From the NCBI RefSeq assembly GCF_022601715.1, contig NZ_JAKVIM010000005.1:1-64000 (forward strand): a DNA stretch of 64,000 nt, read 5' to 3'. The stretch comes from Acinetobacter zhairuonensis. Lineage in GTDB: Bacteria > Pseudomonadota > Gammaproteobacteria > Pseudomonadales > Moraxellaceae. Position 1 is the stretch's first letter. Every line of letters begins with the position of its first letter. The notes under the pieces are model-generated. The model did no database searches. It was not told the DNA's origin and saw only the letters and a program-made list of their open reading frames with translations. Made by a program: the position numbers and the translations under genes. Below, in pieces: positions 1 through 10,068 of this stretch.

Positions 1-75
1 GGTGGGTCGTCCGCGACTCGAACGCGGGACCAACGGATTAAAAGTCCGCTGCTCTACCAACTGAGCTAACGACCC
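1..75 (-). tRNA. tRNA-Lys (anticodon TTT)
   Basis: Read on the minus strand, a 7-bp acceptor stem (GGGTCGT with ACGACCC) closes a normal cloverleaf. The D arm holds AGCTCAGTTGGTAGAGC, the anticodon loop is CTTTTAA, and the T arm has GTTCGAGTC. The anticodon TTT reads lysine codons. The discriminator A and CC of the CCA tail lie at positions 3-1, so the final A and any promoter-distal neighbours fall outside the window. Confidence 0.97.
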
Positions 76-208
76 ATCTCGTTTTGATGGAGCGTATTGT
101 AGCAAGATCTGTAACGAGCGCAAGAGAAAAATCGCAAAGTTGTTGATGTTTGATTATAAATACAACAACTTTGCCTGATTTTATACAAAAAAATGCCGTT
201 TTTTCAGT

Positions 209-2050
209 TTAGAAGCGATATTGGTACTGTTGAATATTGCTATAGATTTCTGTATTCATGTCGCAATAGGCCTTGCTATTTGGCAACAAGACTAAAATTT
301 GCTCATCGGTTTTTTCAGGATTGAAAGCTTGCTCTTTCAATTTATTCTTCTGATATTTAAAGGTGCCTGTGGTTTCAACCTGTTTCTGTACTCGTAAAAA
401 TACAGGCACAGCATAGGCAGGTAGGCTCTTTTTAAAGCAACTGACCATCGCTTGCAAATCTTGTTCATTCAGCTGGGCTTGTTCTGCTAATGTAATGGCT
501 GCCATGCCTGCACGACCATTGGTATGCGGAATTTCTACGCCATAGACCACCGCTTCAACAATTTTAGGATATTCACACAACATGTTCTCCACTTCTGTAG
601 TCGAGACATTTTCACCTTTCCAGCGGAAAGTATCCCCCAAGCGGTCGACAAACTGTGCATGACGGAAGCCAATATCGCGCACCAAATCACCCGTGTTAAA
701 GTAGGCATCACCTTGTTTAAACACGTTTTGCATAATCACGGATTTGTTCTTTTCAGGGTCGGTATAGCCATCAAAAGGTGAGCGGCGGGTAATTTTGCCG
801 ACCAATAGTCCGACATCCCCTTTAGCGACTTTTTGACACCAGCCTTGTTCATTACGAATCGGCTCATTTTTTTCTTTGTCGAATTGAATAATCGCATACG
901 GTGTAGGCGAGAAACCCACGGTATTGTCGAAATTAAATACGTTGCTAAAGCCGACATTGCCTTCACTAGAGGCATACAGTTCCAGTACTTCCTCAACACC
1001 AAAACGTTGTTTAAATTTGTCCCAAATATTCGGGCGCATACCATTACCAATCATCTTTTTCACACGATGGGCACGGTCTACATCCGATGCAGGTGCATCC
1101 ATTAAGTAGCGGCACAATTCACCGACATAGCCAATTGCAGAGGCATCAAATTTCTGTACGTCTTTCCAGAAAGAGGAAGTTGAGTATTTGCGACGCAGTG
1201 CCAATGCAGCACCACCTGCAATCACGCCACACCAGCACACCACGATGCCTGTAGCATGGTAAAGCGGCAGGGTCACATACATCACGTCTTTGCTGTTTAA
1301 GTCCAGCACGTGCCCGTAAGTGCCATAGGCGAGAGTCCAGCGACTGTGGGTGAAAATCACGGCTTTAGGTAAGCCTGTGGTGCCCGAAGTGTAGATGTAA
1401 AATAAACCATCTTTGCCTTTGACACTGTGTGTGGTTGGCGTGTTAAAGGTCGGAAAGGTGATAATTTCATTAGTCAAATTTAAATACTGAGCCGGTGCTG
1501 TACCTGCATCTTGGCGTGTTTCTTGATCGGCAAACCAGTAAAAACGCTGCTCGGGTAAATTCAACTCTTGGCGGATTTCATCAACCGCCGCGCGACACTC
1601 TTCACCAACAATCAGGGCAATTGGATTGACTAAATTGATGCTATATGCCAGTACCTTGCCGACTTGAGAGGTATTGACCAGTGCAGCAGTCACGCCAATT
1701 TTTGCCAGTGCCAGTACACTGGCAACCAATTCAGGGCGGTTTTCAATCATCACCGCAATCACATCACCTTTTTGCGCACCAATTGATAAATAATAGTGTC
1801 CAATTTGATTGGCCCAATCATTGAGTTGCTGGTAAGTGTATTTTTGTTCTTCAAACAGGAGTGCAGCGCCATGCGGATTACGTTTAACCGCTTTTTCAAA
1901 GGCAATTCCTAAGCCAGCAGGAGAATTTGGGGTACGGATATATGCCTGTTTCAGCCCTGTAACCAGATGCGGCAGTTTTCCTAGAAATTGTGGGATTTTG
2001 GCAGCGACGTCTTTAATTCCAATAAGATCGCTTTGTGTGGTTTGGCTCAT
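209..2050 (-). CDS. long-chain (FadD6-like) acyl-CoA synthetase
   Basis: 613-residue member of the AMP-forming adenylate enzyme family. It probably activates long- or very-long-chain fatty acids with ATP and CoA, and acts at the cytoplasmic membrane. The phosphate-binding motif YIYTSGTTGLPKA is at about residues 218-230, followed by an ELYASSEG segment, a TGDL motif and a C-terminal RWKGENVSTTEVE segment typical of the class. Length and layout fit the FATP/FadD6 subgroup better than classical FadD. The ATG at 2050 is preceded on the minus strand by TAGGA about 5 nt upstream, which supports the start. It lies between tRNA-Lys and rne with no obvious operon partner. Chain-length specificity cannot be read from sequence. 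Confidence 0.88.
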   Translation of the reverse strand: MSQTTQSDLIGIKDVAAKIPQFLGKLPHLVTGLKQAYIRTPNSPAGLGIAFEKAVKRNPHGAALLFEEQKYTYQQLNDWANQIGHYYLSIGAQKGDVIAVMIENRPELVASVLALAKIGVTAALVNTSQVGKVLAYSINLVNPIALIVGEECRAAVDEIRQELNLPEQRFYWFADQETRQDAGTAPAQYLNLTNEIITFPTFNTPTTHSVKGKDGLFYIYTSGTTGLPKAVIFTHSRWTLAYGTYGHVLDLNSKDVMYVTLPLYHATGIVVCWCGVIAGGAALALRRKYSTSSFWKDVQKFDASAIGYVGELCRYLMDAPASDVDRAHRVKKMIGNGMRPNIWDKFKQRFGVEEVLELYASSEGNVGFSNVFNFDNTVGFSPTPYAIIQFDKEKNEPIRNEQGWCQKVAKGDVGLLVGKITRRSPFDGYTDPEKNKSVIMQNVFKQGDAYFNTGDLVRDIGFRHAQFVDRLGDTFRWKGENVSTTEVENMLCEYPKIVEAVVYGVEIPHTNGRAGMAAITLAEQAQLNEQDLQAMVSCFKKSLPAYAVPVFLRVQKQVETTGTFKYQKNKLKEQAFNPEKTDEQILVLLPNSKAYCDMNTEIYSNIQQYQYRF

Positions 2051-2173
2051 AAGAATCCTATTTATTTTTCGTGTCCAATACGATGTCTTTGTCTACAGGT
2101 TGAACGAGATAATCTGTACTGTTGTCCTTTTAATCGTTTCTTTCTAGTGCAATCAACCTAATCTGCTCAAAAT

Positions 2174-2211
2174 AACAAAAAAAACCTAGCCATCGAAATG
2201 ACTAGGTTTTA
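2174..2211 (-). terminator. rne intrinsic terminator
   Basis: Hairpin AAAACCTAG / CTAGGTTTT (2181-2189 with 2202-2210), followed on the minus strand by a run of eight T. It sits just after the rne stop codon and before the acyl-CoA synthetase gene. Confidence 0.85.
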
Positions 2212-2238
2212 ATTTTTTCACAGCAATTGGGTAAATGC

Positions 2239-5200
2239 TTACTCTGCTGTTGGATTGGCTTTTTTCGGTGGACGACCACGTGGGCGGCGTGGACGAGCTT
2301 TTTCTTTCTCTTCCTTTTCAGCCGCTGTTTCTTCTGTCGCAGCTGCTTCAATTGCCGAATCTTCGACTACATCTACAGCCAGCTCAGTTTGCACAGGTTC
2401 TGCTTTGGTTTTGGCTTTGGTAGGTGCTTTAGTTTCAGCTACCGCTTCCTTTACTACAGCAGGTGTTTCAGCAACAGCTTCAGTTACAGCAGCTTCCACA
2501 GCAGCCTCTACAGGTTCAACCACAGCAGCAACTTCTTCAACTCCTGCTACGACAGCAGGTTCAGCGGCAACTGGCGTTTCTTCCACTTGAGCTTGTTTTG
2601 CTTGCGCTAGGGCTTGTTCAGCAGCTTGTTTTGCTAAACGACGACGCTCTCGCGGGTCATTGGCAACACGCTTCTCTGACTCAGGCTTTGGTGGTGTTAA
2701 ATCCAATACCGGCGCAGGTTCAGCTTCATGTGTCGCTTTCGCCACTTCGACATCACGTGTGACCGGCTTCTTCTCTGCTTCTACCGTAGTAGAGCTGTTT
2801 AAGCTAGCTGCGTATTCAGCTGTGAACTTTTGTAGCGCACGGTTGAAGGTTGGGATTAAACCAAATTGCTCAATGAGCACGGCACAGTCGTCACCATAGA
2901 CATGGCGAATTAAGCTGCCCACCGTGTATTGCGCCAAAGTTGGCACTTGCGAAGGGTTGAGCTTAGGTGCTTGCGCTTGTTTGGCTTGTGCATCACGTTG
3001 CTGACGACGACGCATACGCGGGTCATTGCTAGCACGTTTTACGTCTGAACGCGGCTTTTGCTCTTCCTTTGCATCACTAGGCGTTGCTTCTGGTTGAGCT
3101 TCTACCTTGCTTACCGCTTCCACAGGTGCGGTTTTCACGGCTTCTACAGGTTTAGCAGCAACTGGAGCGACATCTTCAACAGCAACGACTGGTGCAGTGT
3201 TGTTGATCGCAACGATTTCGCTTTGTGCTTGATCAACATTCACCACCAATGCCGTAGGGAGCATGTCTTGACGTGGAGCATCAATGAGTTCCACTTTGAC
3301 TTGTTGCTCATCTACAACCACTGGCGCTGGAGCTGCTGCCGGAGGTTGTTGCTGTTCGTTAAATACGCTTTGGTCGCGGTGGCGATTTGGGCGATTTGGA
3401 CGTTGCTGGTTGTTGCGGTCACGACGTGGAACAGCTTGTTGTTCAGCATGAGCTTCATTTTGTTGCTCTGGTTGCTGTTGACGTTGCTTGTGCTGACGCT
3501 TCTCACGCTGTTCTTGGCGTTGCTCTTGACGCGACATTTGCACAACTTCTTCAACCACTTGATTTTGTTCTTGTGGTTGTTGTTCGCGTGGTTCACGTTG
3601 CTTGTTGTTATTCCGCTTTTTGTTGTGACGTTGCGATCTTTCTTCTTTCTCTGCATTTTTCTCAGCAAAGTCACGTTGCTCGGCTTTTTGAGGAGCAGAT
3701 GTTGCAGATAAGTACGCATTGTTGCTTGCCGCAGGTGCTGTTGCGATAGTAGCAGGCGTCGTCACTTGACCAAATTGACCACGGCTTACTGCACCACCAT
3801 TGACCATTTGCTCGATTGCAGCAGCTGCATTGTTTGCTGTACGCGCTTGATCTACAGTTGCCGCTTGCTTTTGAACAAATAGGTTTTCTAGCCATGCACA
3901 TGGGCTGCTTGATACCGCTGGAGCAGCAGGAGCAGGTGCTTGCTGTTGTTGAGCTACTTGCTGTGGCTTTCTCTTCGCCTGTTTTTCAGCAGCAGGTGCA
4001 ACGCTTGGTTGTTGATCGGCATCTTCTAAGTGCCAATCTGAAGCTTCATAACCCAATTCTTTTTCGCTAGAACGTGTTGCTTCAGTACGCTCATAGCTGG
4101 TTGGCGCGAAGCCTTCAGGGTTATAAGAAATTTCGTAATGTGGGGTTTCTAAGTGTGGGTGTGGTAATACCGTCACACGTACATTCGAAGTTTGTTCTAA
4201 GTAAACCAAGCTGTGACGCTTTTCATTCAATAGGAATGCTGCAATTTCTACAGGCACTTCAACTTGAACTTCACCATGACGTTCACGTAACGCAATTTCT
4301 TCCACTTTACGCATAATTGAAAGTGAAAGTGAGCGTAAGTCACGCACCATACCTGTACCATGACAGCGTGGGCAGACATAACCAGTCGCTTCTTCTAGCG
4401 ATGGACGTAAGCGTTGACGGCTCATTTCCATTAAACCGAAGCGAGACAATTGACCAAACTGAATACGTGCACGGTCGCTTTGTGTTGCTTCACGCAGTTT
4501 CGCTTCTACCATACGCTGGTTACGGTCTTTGGTCATGTCGATGAAGTCAATCACCACCAAACCACCGATATCACGTAAACGAAGTTGACGTGCGATTTCT
4601 TCTGCGGCTTCTAGGTTGGTATTTAACGCTGTTTCTTCAACATCGTGTCCACGTGTTGATTTCGCAGAGTTAATATCAATTGAAACTAGAGCTTCGGTTT
4701 GGTCAATTACGATTGAACCGCCAGAAGGGAGCTTCACTTCACGTTCATAAGCAGTTTGGATTTGGCTTTCGATACCAAAATGCGCAAATAATGGCTCATT
4801 TAAGGTATACGTTTTTAACTTGTCGATTTGACGAGGCATCACTGCTTTTACGAAGTTATAGGCTTCGTTATAGGCTTGCTCAGAGTCAATTAGGATTTCA
4901 GCCACATCATCACGTAAGTAATCACGAATCGCACGTGTGACCACACCTGCTTCTTGGTGAACCAACATTGGCGATGGGCCAGAACTCGCTGTGCTTTGGA
5001 TTTGTGCCCAAAGATCGAGAAGGTGTTGCAGATCGAGTTGTAATTCTTCTTGAGAACGACCAATACCCGCAGTACGCACAATCACGCTCATGCCGCGAGG
5101 TACATTCAGTGATGCCAACATTTCTTTCAATTCGTCACGAACTGAACCTGAAATTTGACGGCTGATGCCACCACCTTTTGGATTGTTTGGCATGAGGACT

Positions 5201-5574
5201 AAATAACGACCTGCCAAAGAAATAAAGGTCGAAAGTGCAGCCCCTTTATTACCACGTTCTTCTTTTTCAACTTGAACTAAAAGCTCAGTGCCTTCTGTGA
5301 TGAGTTCACGAATATTTGAAGTTTGACGAGGGTCTGCTTTGTAGTATGAGTTTGCGATTTCACGCATAGACAGGAAGCCTTGGCGTCCCGCACCGTATTC
5401 TACAAATACAGCTTCTAAAGAAGGCTCGACGCGAGTCACGTGACCTTTATAAATATTGGATTTTTTTTGTTCACGGGTACGATTTTCTAAATCAAAATCG
5501 TAAAGACGCTGACCTGTAACCAGTGCAACGCGGATTTCTTCGGCATGTGTTGCATTAATCAACATACGTTTCAT
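2239..5574 (-). CDS. rne: ribonuclease E
   Basis: 1111-residue endoribonuclease that starts decay of most mRNAs and matures rRNA, tRNA and sRNA targets. It would scaffold the degradosome at the inner membrane. The N-terminal half has the S1 RNA-binding fold (from about residue 35), the DNase I-like catalytic core with SIDINSAK and VVIDFIDM acidic segments, and the Zn-link CPRCHGTG. The C-terminal half is low-complexity, rich in Q/R/E and then in A/V/E/P, with two similar NDPRxRRRxxR patches that are probably RNA or partner binding. The C terminus [12 protein letters not shown] is strongly basic. The ATG at 5574 has AAGGTG 8 nt upstream. Antisense open frames over the low-complexity tail are artefacts of its repetitive codons. 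Confidence 0.97.
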   Translation of the reverse strand: MKRMLINATHAEEIRVALVTGQRLYDFDLENRTREQKKSNIYKGHVTRVEPSLEAVFVEYGAGRQGFLSMREIANSYYKADPRQTSNIRELITEGTELLVQVEKEERGNKGAALSTFISLAGRYLVLMPNNPKGGGISRQISGSVRDELKEMLASLNVPRGMSVIVRTAGIGRSQEELQLDLQHLLDLWAQIQSTASSGPSPMLVHQEAGVVTRAIRDYLRDDVAEILIDSEQAYNEAYNFVKAVMPRQIDKLKTYTLNEPLFAHFGIESQIQTAYEREVKLPSGGSIVIDQTEALVSIDINSAKSTRGHDVEETALNTNLEAAEEIARQLRLRDIGGLVVIDFIDMTKDRNQRMVEAKLREATQSDRARIQFGQLSRFGLMEMSRQRLRPSLEEATGYVCPRCHGTGMVRDLRSLSLSIMRKVEEIALRERHGEVQVEVPVEIAAFLLNEKRHSLVYLEQTSNVRVTVLPHPHLETPHYEISYNPEGFAPTSYERTEATRSSEKELGYEASDWHLEDADQQPSVAPAAEKQAKRKPQQVAQQQQAPAPAAPAVSSSPCAWLENLFVQKQAATVDQARTANNAAAAIEQMVNGGAVSRGQFGQVTTPATIATAPAASNNAYLSATSAPQKAEQRDFAEKNAEKEERSQRHNKKRNNNKQREPREQQPQEQNQVVEEVVQMSRQEQRQEQREKRQHKQRQQQPEQQNEAHAEQQAVPRRDRNNQQRPNRPNRHRDQSVFNEQQQPPAAAPAPVVVDEQQVKVELIDAPRQDMLPTALVVNVDQAQSEIVAINNTAPVVAVEDVAPVAAKPVEAVKTAPVEAVSKVEAQPEATPSDAKEEQKPRSDVKRASNDPRMRRRQQRDAQAKQAQAPKLNPSQVPTLAQYTVGSLIRHVYGDDCAVLIEQFGLIPTFNRALQKFTAEYAASLNSSTTVEAEKKPVTRDVEVAKATHEAEPAPVLDLTPPKPESEKRVANDPRERRRLAKQAAEQALAQAKQAQVEETPVAAEPAVVAGVEEVAAVVEPVEAAVEAAVTEAVAETPAVVKEAVAETKAPTKAKTKAEPVQTELAVDVVEDSAIEAAATEETAAEKEEKEKARPRRPRGRPPKKANPTAE

Positions 5575-6326
5575 GGGTGTAACACCTTATAGTGATACAC
5601 AGCAAAAAATCGCTATTCACGTAGCGAACATCAAACATCATGGATCAAGCTCAGATCTCAAATAAACCGATTGCGGTCTGAGGTTTTATACTGGCCTTTT
5701 TAGCTAGGCATCAGTTTTGATTCACGTATCGATGATGGCAATACGGCTTCAATCTCTAAACGATTAAAGTCACCTGTACGCTTCACTGGCGGACGAGCGG
5801 TGCATTGGATGTGAGTAACTTTCACTGTCACATTGCTCGAAGAGCATCCCTACATAGAGTGTCTTGATACGGAATTATCGTCGTATCTTTACAAATTGTG
5901 CAGATCCAATGCATCAGACGCTGTAGCCTGAATGCTGTATCAGGGTGCGACTAATCTGATGTGTATCAGTTTACGTTTAAAAACCAACTTGAGGTTGGCG
6001 ACATATTTTTTCAGGCAAACTGATTTATGTACCTGAGGTACAATTAAACGCAACAGTTTGCAGTTTTGCCGATATAATAAGCCTTCGGCGTCGGCATAAT
6101 TCTTTTGGGACCTTTCCGAGTTGATAATCAAAATTTCAGCTATATTTCAATATCAATATAATTGAAATGTGCTGATGATGATTCACTTACGGTGGTTTCC
6201 GTGCGCTGACTATAGCAAACCTTGCATCATCTGCCTATGGGCTAAGCTTACGTTTCTAGTGAAAAGTATAGCCTAAATGATCAGTTTTTAATCAATTTTA
6301 GTATTTTTTTAGGTCACAGTATCTGT
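5575..6326. promoter_or_regulatory. long rne leader / divergent rne-rluC regulatory region
   Basis: 752 bp without a credible gene separate divergent rne and rluC. On the rne side several dyads can be folded, for example CTCAGA...TCTGAG around 5651-5684. In enterobacteria the rne leader is long and RNase E cleaves it to autoregulate; a similar role here is an inference from position and length. The rluC promoter must lie near the right end. Exact promoters were not assigned. Confidence 0.5.
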
Positions 6327-7265
6327 ATGAATTCTACGCAAGAATGGCAAAGTGTCACTTGGTTTGAAGTGGATGAGCATCAAGCGGGTCAACGCATCGA
6401 TAATTTTTTATTTAGCCGACTCAAGGGTGTACCGAAAAGTCGCATTTATCGTTTGATTCGTGAAGGGCAGGTGCGCGTGAATAAGAAGCGCATTAAAGCC
6501 GAAACCAAATTGGCCATTGGTGACCAAATTCGCGTTGCGCCTATTCGCTATGAACAAAAAGATGAAACGGCTGCACCAGTATCTGACAAAGTGGCACAGA
6601 GTTTACTCAGCCGTGTGGTGTATGAAGACGAAGGACTGATGGTGGTGAATAAGCCATCGGGCATTGCGGTACATGGTGGTAGTGGCATGGCCTATGGTCT
6701 GATTGAAGGCTTACGTGCGGCAACAGGTAAAAAATATTTAGAACTGATTCACCGAATTGACCGTGATACATCGGGTTTGGTGATGATTTCTAAAAAGCGC
6801 AGTGTGTTAAAAACCTTACAAGACATGTTGCGTGAACACAAAATCAAGAAAACCTATGCGGCTGTCGTGAAAGGTGTGGTGAGTTTAGACAAGCAACTGA
6901 TTGATGCACCATTACACCGTTATGAACTCTCGAATGGCGAACGTCGTGTGCGTGTATCGAAAGAAGGCAAGGACTCGAAAACCCAATGGAATGTGGCGGA
7001 GCGTTTTATGCATGCGACTTTGGTGTATGCATCGCCACTTTCGGGTCGTACCCATCAAATTCGTGTGCATGGTTTAAGTATTGGTCATCCGCTGGTGGGG
7101 GATGAAAAATATGGACATGAAACCGAGTACAACGGTCCTAAACCACGTCGTTTATGTCTACACGCAATGCGTTTGGATATTCCAGGTTATCCGCCGATTG
7201 AAGCACCGTTGCCTGAAGATATACAGAGTATTGTGGCGCAGTTGCGAGCACAGAAGAAGGATTAA
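6327..7265 (+). CDS. rluC: 23S rRNA pseudouridine synthase RluC
   Basis: 312-residue RluA-family enzyme that isomerises uridines of 23S rRNA (positions 955/2504/2580 in E. coli). An S4 RNA-binding domain covers about residues 20-75 (QRIDNFLFSRLKGVPKSRIYRLIREG). The catalytic motif HRIDRDTSG is at 142-150, with Asp145 as the expected catalytic residue. A late GRTHQIRVH motif is also present. It is divergent from rne, the order usual in gammaproteobacteria. ATG 6327 is used; no strong Shine-Dalgarno is visible. Confidence 0.93.
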   Translation: MNSTQEWQSVTWFEVDEHQAGQRIDNFLFSRLKGVPKSRIYRLIREGQVRVNKKRIKAETKLAIGDQIRVAPIRYEQKDETAAPVSDKVAQSLLSRVVYEDEGLMVVNKPSGIAVHGGSGMAYGLIEGLRAATGKKYLELIHRIDRDTSGLVMISKKRSVLKTLQDMLREHKIKKTYAAVVKGVVSLDKQLIDAPLHRYELSNGERRVRVSKEGKDSKTQWNVAERFMHATLVYASPLSGRTHQIRVHGLSIGHPLVGDEKYGHETEYNGPKPRRLCLHAMRLDIPGYPPIEAPLPEDIQSIVAQLRAQKKD

Positions 7266-7539
7266 GCCTTTTCCCTCTCCTTTTGAGAGGGTTAGGGAGA
7301 GGTAATAAAATAGGACCTCTTTTGTAGTGATTAACTGGAAATGATGCTGTATTGGTCATCTTTTCAAAGATGAAAAGAAGCAAAAATCTTTTGTTGAGCT
7401 GATGGAACATCCTGCACGAGCTTTAAGCACTGCTTTAAAGCGAAGTGCACGTCAGCTCAACGGCGACATCCTTGTCACCATCGCGTGGCAAATACACCGT
7501 GTAAATTGTCTTTCATACAAGCAAATATTGGACTCCCGC
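7266..7539. repeat. intergenic repeat-like palindromes
   Basis: A 274-bp spacer holds two palindromic units. The first is CCCTCTC/GAGAGGG at 7273-7291, followed by a second GGGAGAGG. The second is a larger imperfect palindrome whose outer arms are GTTGAGCTGA (7393-7402) and TCAGCTCAAC (7452-7461). Nested inside it are GCAC/GTGC and CTTTAA/TTAAAG arms. Neither has a terminator T-tract. They look like dispersed REP/MITE-type units, but copy number elsewhere cannot be tested here. Confidence 0.5.
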
Positions 7540-8208
7540 ATGAATAAACCTGTAGAACTGATTATCTTTGATTGGGATGGCACATTATTTGATTCAGTCG
7601 GGCAGATTGTGGCGAGTTTGTTGTTTGCAGCACAGCAATTTTCGCAACCGCTCACCCGTGAAGATGCCAAAAGTATTATTGGTTTAGGTTTGCCTGAAGT
7701 GGCACAGCGGTTATTCCCACAAGTTCCTGAATTGCACACCGAGATTTTGCAATGTTATGCCGAGCATTATGTCGCTAATTCCAAAGGCGATGTTTGGTTT
7801 GATGGCGTGGCAAATATGCTGAGTGAATTACGCGAAGCTGGTCTATTGTTGGCTGTTGCTACAGGCAAAAGCCGTAAAGGTCTGGATCGCGTCTTGGCTC
7901 AAACCAATAGCCACGAGTTATTTGTGACAACACGTGCTGCTAGTGAAACCCGTTCTAAACCGGATCCATTGATGTTGCAGGAAATTTTGCAGGTTACTGG
8001 ACTCTGTGCCGAACAAGCCATTATGGTTGGCGATACCAGCTACGACTTGGAAATGGCGAGAAATATTGCTATGCCTCGCGTAGGAGTAAGTTATGGCGTA
8101 CATACGCCTGAAACTTTAAAACAGTATCAACCTTTAACCATTGCCGATGATGTTGCCAGTTTAGCTCAGTTTTTAAATCGGCAAGTCAATGCTTCTGATG
8201 TGGCATAA
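7540..8208 (+). CDS. HAD-superfamily phosphatase (phosphoglycolate phosphatase-like)
   Basis: 222-residue HAD subfamily IA hydrolase. Motif I DWDGTLFDS is at about residues 10-18, motif II is ATGKSRKGL, and motif IV is MVGDTSYDLEMA. The N-terminal helical cap fits a Gph/PpaX-like small-molecule phosphatase. The frame is open back to 7402, but the extra 46 codons are encoded by the upstream repeat palindrome and lack family similarity, so ATG 7540 (MNKPVELIIFDWDG) is preferred. It lies immediately after rluC, as in many gammaproteobacteria. The substrate is not assignable. Confidence 0.85.
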   Translation: MNKPVELIIFDWDGTLFDSVGQIVASLLFAAQQFSQPLTREDAKSIIGLGLPEVAQRLFPQVPELHTEILQCYAEHYVANSKGDVWFDGVANMLSELREAGLLLAVATGKSRKGLDRVLAQTNSHELFVTTRAASETRSKPDPLMLQEILQVTGLCAEQAIMVGDTSYDLEMARNIAMPRVGVSYGVHTPETLKQYQPLTIADDVASLAQFLNRQVNASDVA

Positions 8209-8282
8209 GCAAAGTTGATCATTTTTTAAGGCGTGTAAGGATATGCGCCTAAAATTACTTTTGAATAACAAGAAAATCCGCT

Positions 8283-8996
8283 ATGAGTCGTTCTATTCGA
8301 TTACTGCATTTATTACAGCATCTCCGTGAACAGCGTTATCCTGTTACTGCGCAACGTTTGGCTGAACATTTACACATTAGTGTGCGAAGTGTTTATCGAG
8401 ATATTGAAAGTTTACGTGATCAAGGGGTTAATATTGAGGGAAGTGTCGGTTTAGGCTTTAAATTGAAAGAAAATTTTCTCCTTCCACCCATGAGTTTGGA
8501 TGAATCAGAAATTGAGGCCATGTATCTGGCATTACAATGGGCCAAATCTATTCCTGATCAAGCCTTACAACAGGCTTCACATTCGGTGTTAAGTAAATTA
8601 AGAGCAGTATTACCTCAAAGAAAACAAGAATTTTTAAATGATACTTATCTAAAATCCATTCATTCGTGGATTGAAGTCGACTCAACTGTTGTTGAACAAG
8701 TTCGTATCGCCATTCGTTTACAAACTAAAATCCAGATTGATTATATGGATGAGCAAAAACAGATTTCACACAGACAATTATGGCCGTTTGCATTGGGATA
8801 TTTTAATGACAAAATGTTATTGGCTGCATGGTGTGAATTACGGGAAGATTTTAGAAATTTTCGTTTAGATCGCATACAAACGCTCGTATTGACTGAGCAA
8901 ATCTATCCTCAGTTTAAACGTCATTTATTTCAACAATGGTGTCAAAAAGAATTTTCAAATTCAGAAAAATCACCCAGCACTACTGACAAAAACTGA
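8283..8996 (+). CDS. YafY/DeoR-like regulator with WYL domain
   Basis: 237 residues. An N-terminal winged helix-turn-helix is at about residues 4-55, with VTAQRLAEHLHISVRSVYRDIESL as the recognition unit. A WYL-type ligand-binding domain follows (about 130-215, including WPFALGYFNDKMLLAAWCELREDFRNFRLDRI). Such proteins act as sensors, often of nucleotides or metabolites, and often regulate a neighbour. The GST gene starts 49 bp downstream in the same direction, so it is the likely target or operon partner. The effector is unknown. Confidence 0.85.
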   Translation: MSRSIRLLHLLQHLREQRYPVTAQRLAEHLHISVRSVYRDIESLRDQGVNIEGSVGLGFKLKENFLLPPMSLDESEIEAMYLALQWAKSIPDQALQQASHSVLSKLRAVLPQRKQEFLNDTYLKSIHSWIEVDSTVVEQVRIAIRLQTKIQIDYMDEQKQISHRQLWPFALGYFNDKMLLAAWCELREDFRNFRLDRIQTLVLTEQIYPQFKRHLFQQWCQKEFSNSEKSPSTTDKN

Positions 8997-9045
8997 CACA
9001 GCTCAGGTCTATTCTAAAAAAACAATAAACACAGAGGATAGAACA

Positions 9046-9651
9046 ATGGCTTTAACTTTATATACAAATAAGCAATCTCGAGGCGTTGTGGTGGATTGGC
9101 TCTTGCTTGATTTGGGGATTGAGGTTGAACGTGTAGAAGTCGCTTATGGCGCGGAAATGAAATCAGCCGAATTTTTAAAACTCAACCCATTTGGTAAAGT
9201 GCCTGTGTTGGTGGATGGCGATGTGGTGATTTATGAATTAGATGCCATTTGTGCATATTTGGCAGATAAATTCGCTGAAAAAGGTTTAGCGCCTGCACTC
9301 GATGATCCGAAAAGAGGTTTATATTATCGTTGGTTGTTCTTTGGTGCAGGCCCGTTTGCAGCAGCTTCCGACAATGAACATTTAAAAGTTCAGGTGGCGC
9401 CTGAGCAAAAAATGTTTATGGGCTATGGCGATTATCAGGATACCTATCAAGCCTTGATTCAAGGTTTGGAGCAGGCAAGCCCATATTTGTGCGGTGCACA
9501 GTTTACGGCAGCCGATATCAGTTTAGGCGCAATGCTCATGTGGCAATTAAAGATGAATTTATTAAAGCCACATCCAGCAATTGATCGCTATGTATTGGCC
9601 ATACAGCAACGTGAAAGTTTAAAGAAAAATCCTGCTTTGTTTGCGGCATAA
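9046..9651 (+). CDS. glutathione S-transferase family protein
   Basis: 201 residues. A thioredoxin-like N-terminal domain is at about 1-77, with the cis-proline segment FGKVPVLVDGD and glutathione-contact motif ELDAICAYLADKF. An all-helical C-terminal domain contains TAADISLGAML. It would conjugate or reduce electrophiles with glutathione in the cytoplasm. It has an AGAGGAT-type ribosome site just upstream of the ATG and follows the WYL regulator gene. Class and substrate are not clear. Confidence 0.85.
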   Translation: MALTLYTNKQSRGVVVDWLLLDLGIEVERVEVAYGAEMKSAEFLKLNPFGKVPVLVDGDVVIYELDAICAYLADKFAEKGLAPALDDPKRGLYYRWLFFGAGPFAAASDNEHLKVQVAPEQKMFMGYGDYQDTYQALIQGLEQASPYLCGAQFTAADISLGAMLMWQLKMNLLKPHPAIDRYVLAIQQRESLKKNPALFAA

Positions 9652-9664
9652 CGCCATTTGACTC

Positions 9665-9693
9665 AAAAAAGCCTCTGATCAAAGAGGCTTTTT
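9665..9693 (+). terminator. bidirectional-looking intrinsic terminator after GST
   Basis: Stem AAGCCTCT/AGAGGCTT (9669-9676 with 9683-9690) with A-run upstream and T-run downstream. Confidence 0.85.
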
Positions 9694-10068
9694 AAATTGT
9701 AGATCTATCTCAATAGACTGCTTGCGTATTATTTTTTAGTCGTAGCTGAAAAACTCAATCCCATCTATAAAGCTGAATTCTGAATAATTAGCGCATTTTT
9801 CTCTTTGATTTTTCTACATTGTTTATTTTGATGGATAAAACAAAAAAAGATTAATAAGTTATAGCTATTGTAAAAAATAAAATAAGTATTGGCATAAAAC
9901 CGCCAATTTTCCGATGCTTAAGCTGTCTAAATATACACGTTTTTAGCGGTGGTTAGGGACAGCCATCAGATTTCATTTCGCACTTTCGTTAAATCGAAAA
10001 GATGCTGTCTACACGCTTCTCTCGCGCAAAACGTTATCTATCTTTATTTACAGTTTAAGGAAACCTAG
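9694..10068. promoter_or_regulatory. promoter region of the lower-pathway operon
   Basis: 375 bp, AT-rich, no gene. A short dyad TTGGC (9889-9893) / GCCAA (9902-9906) and a run of A/T at 9840-9885 are visible. An AAGGAAA ribosome-binding site lies just before the hydratase ATG at 10069. No confident activator site or promoter hexamer was identified. Confidence 0.4.

Noticed and set aside
2255..3749. Plus-strand open frames up to 217 codons opposite rne
   Set aside because: They mirror the low-complexity Q/R/A/V/E-rich RNase E tail, lack ribosome sites and have implausible compositions.
5940..6131. 63-codon minus-strand frame in the rne-rluC gap
   Set aside because: No ribosome site or protein-like composition; lies in the presumed rne leader or promoter.
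7402..7539. 46-codon N-terminal extension of the HAD phosphatase
   Set aside because: Encoded by the palindromic intergenic repeat; the family-like protein begins at ATG 7540.
9880..9920. Sigma-54-type promoter (TTGGCA...) before the hydratase gene
   Set aside because: The -12 element GC is missing at the required spacing, and no sigma-54 activator gene is nearby.
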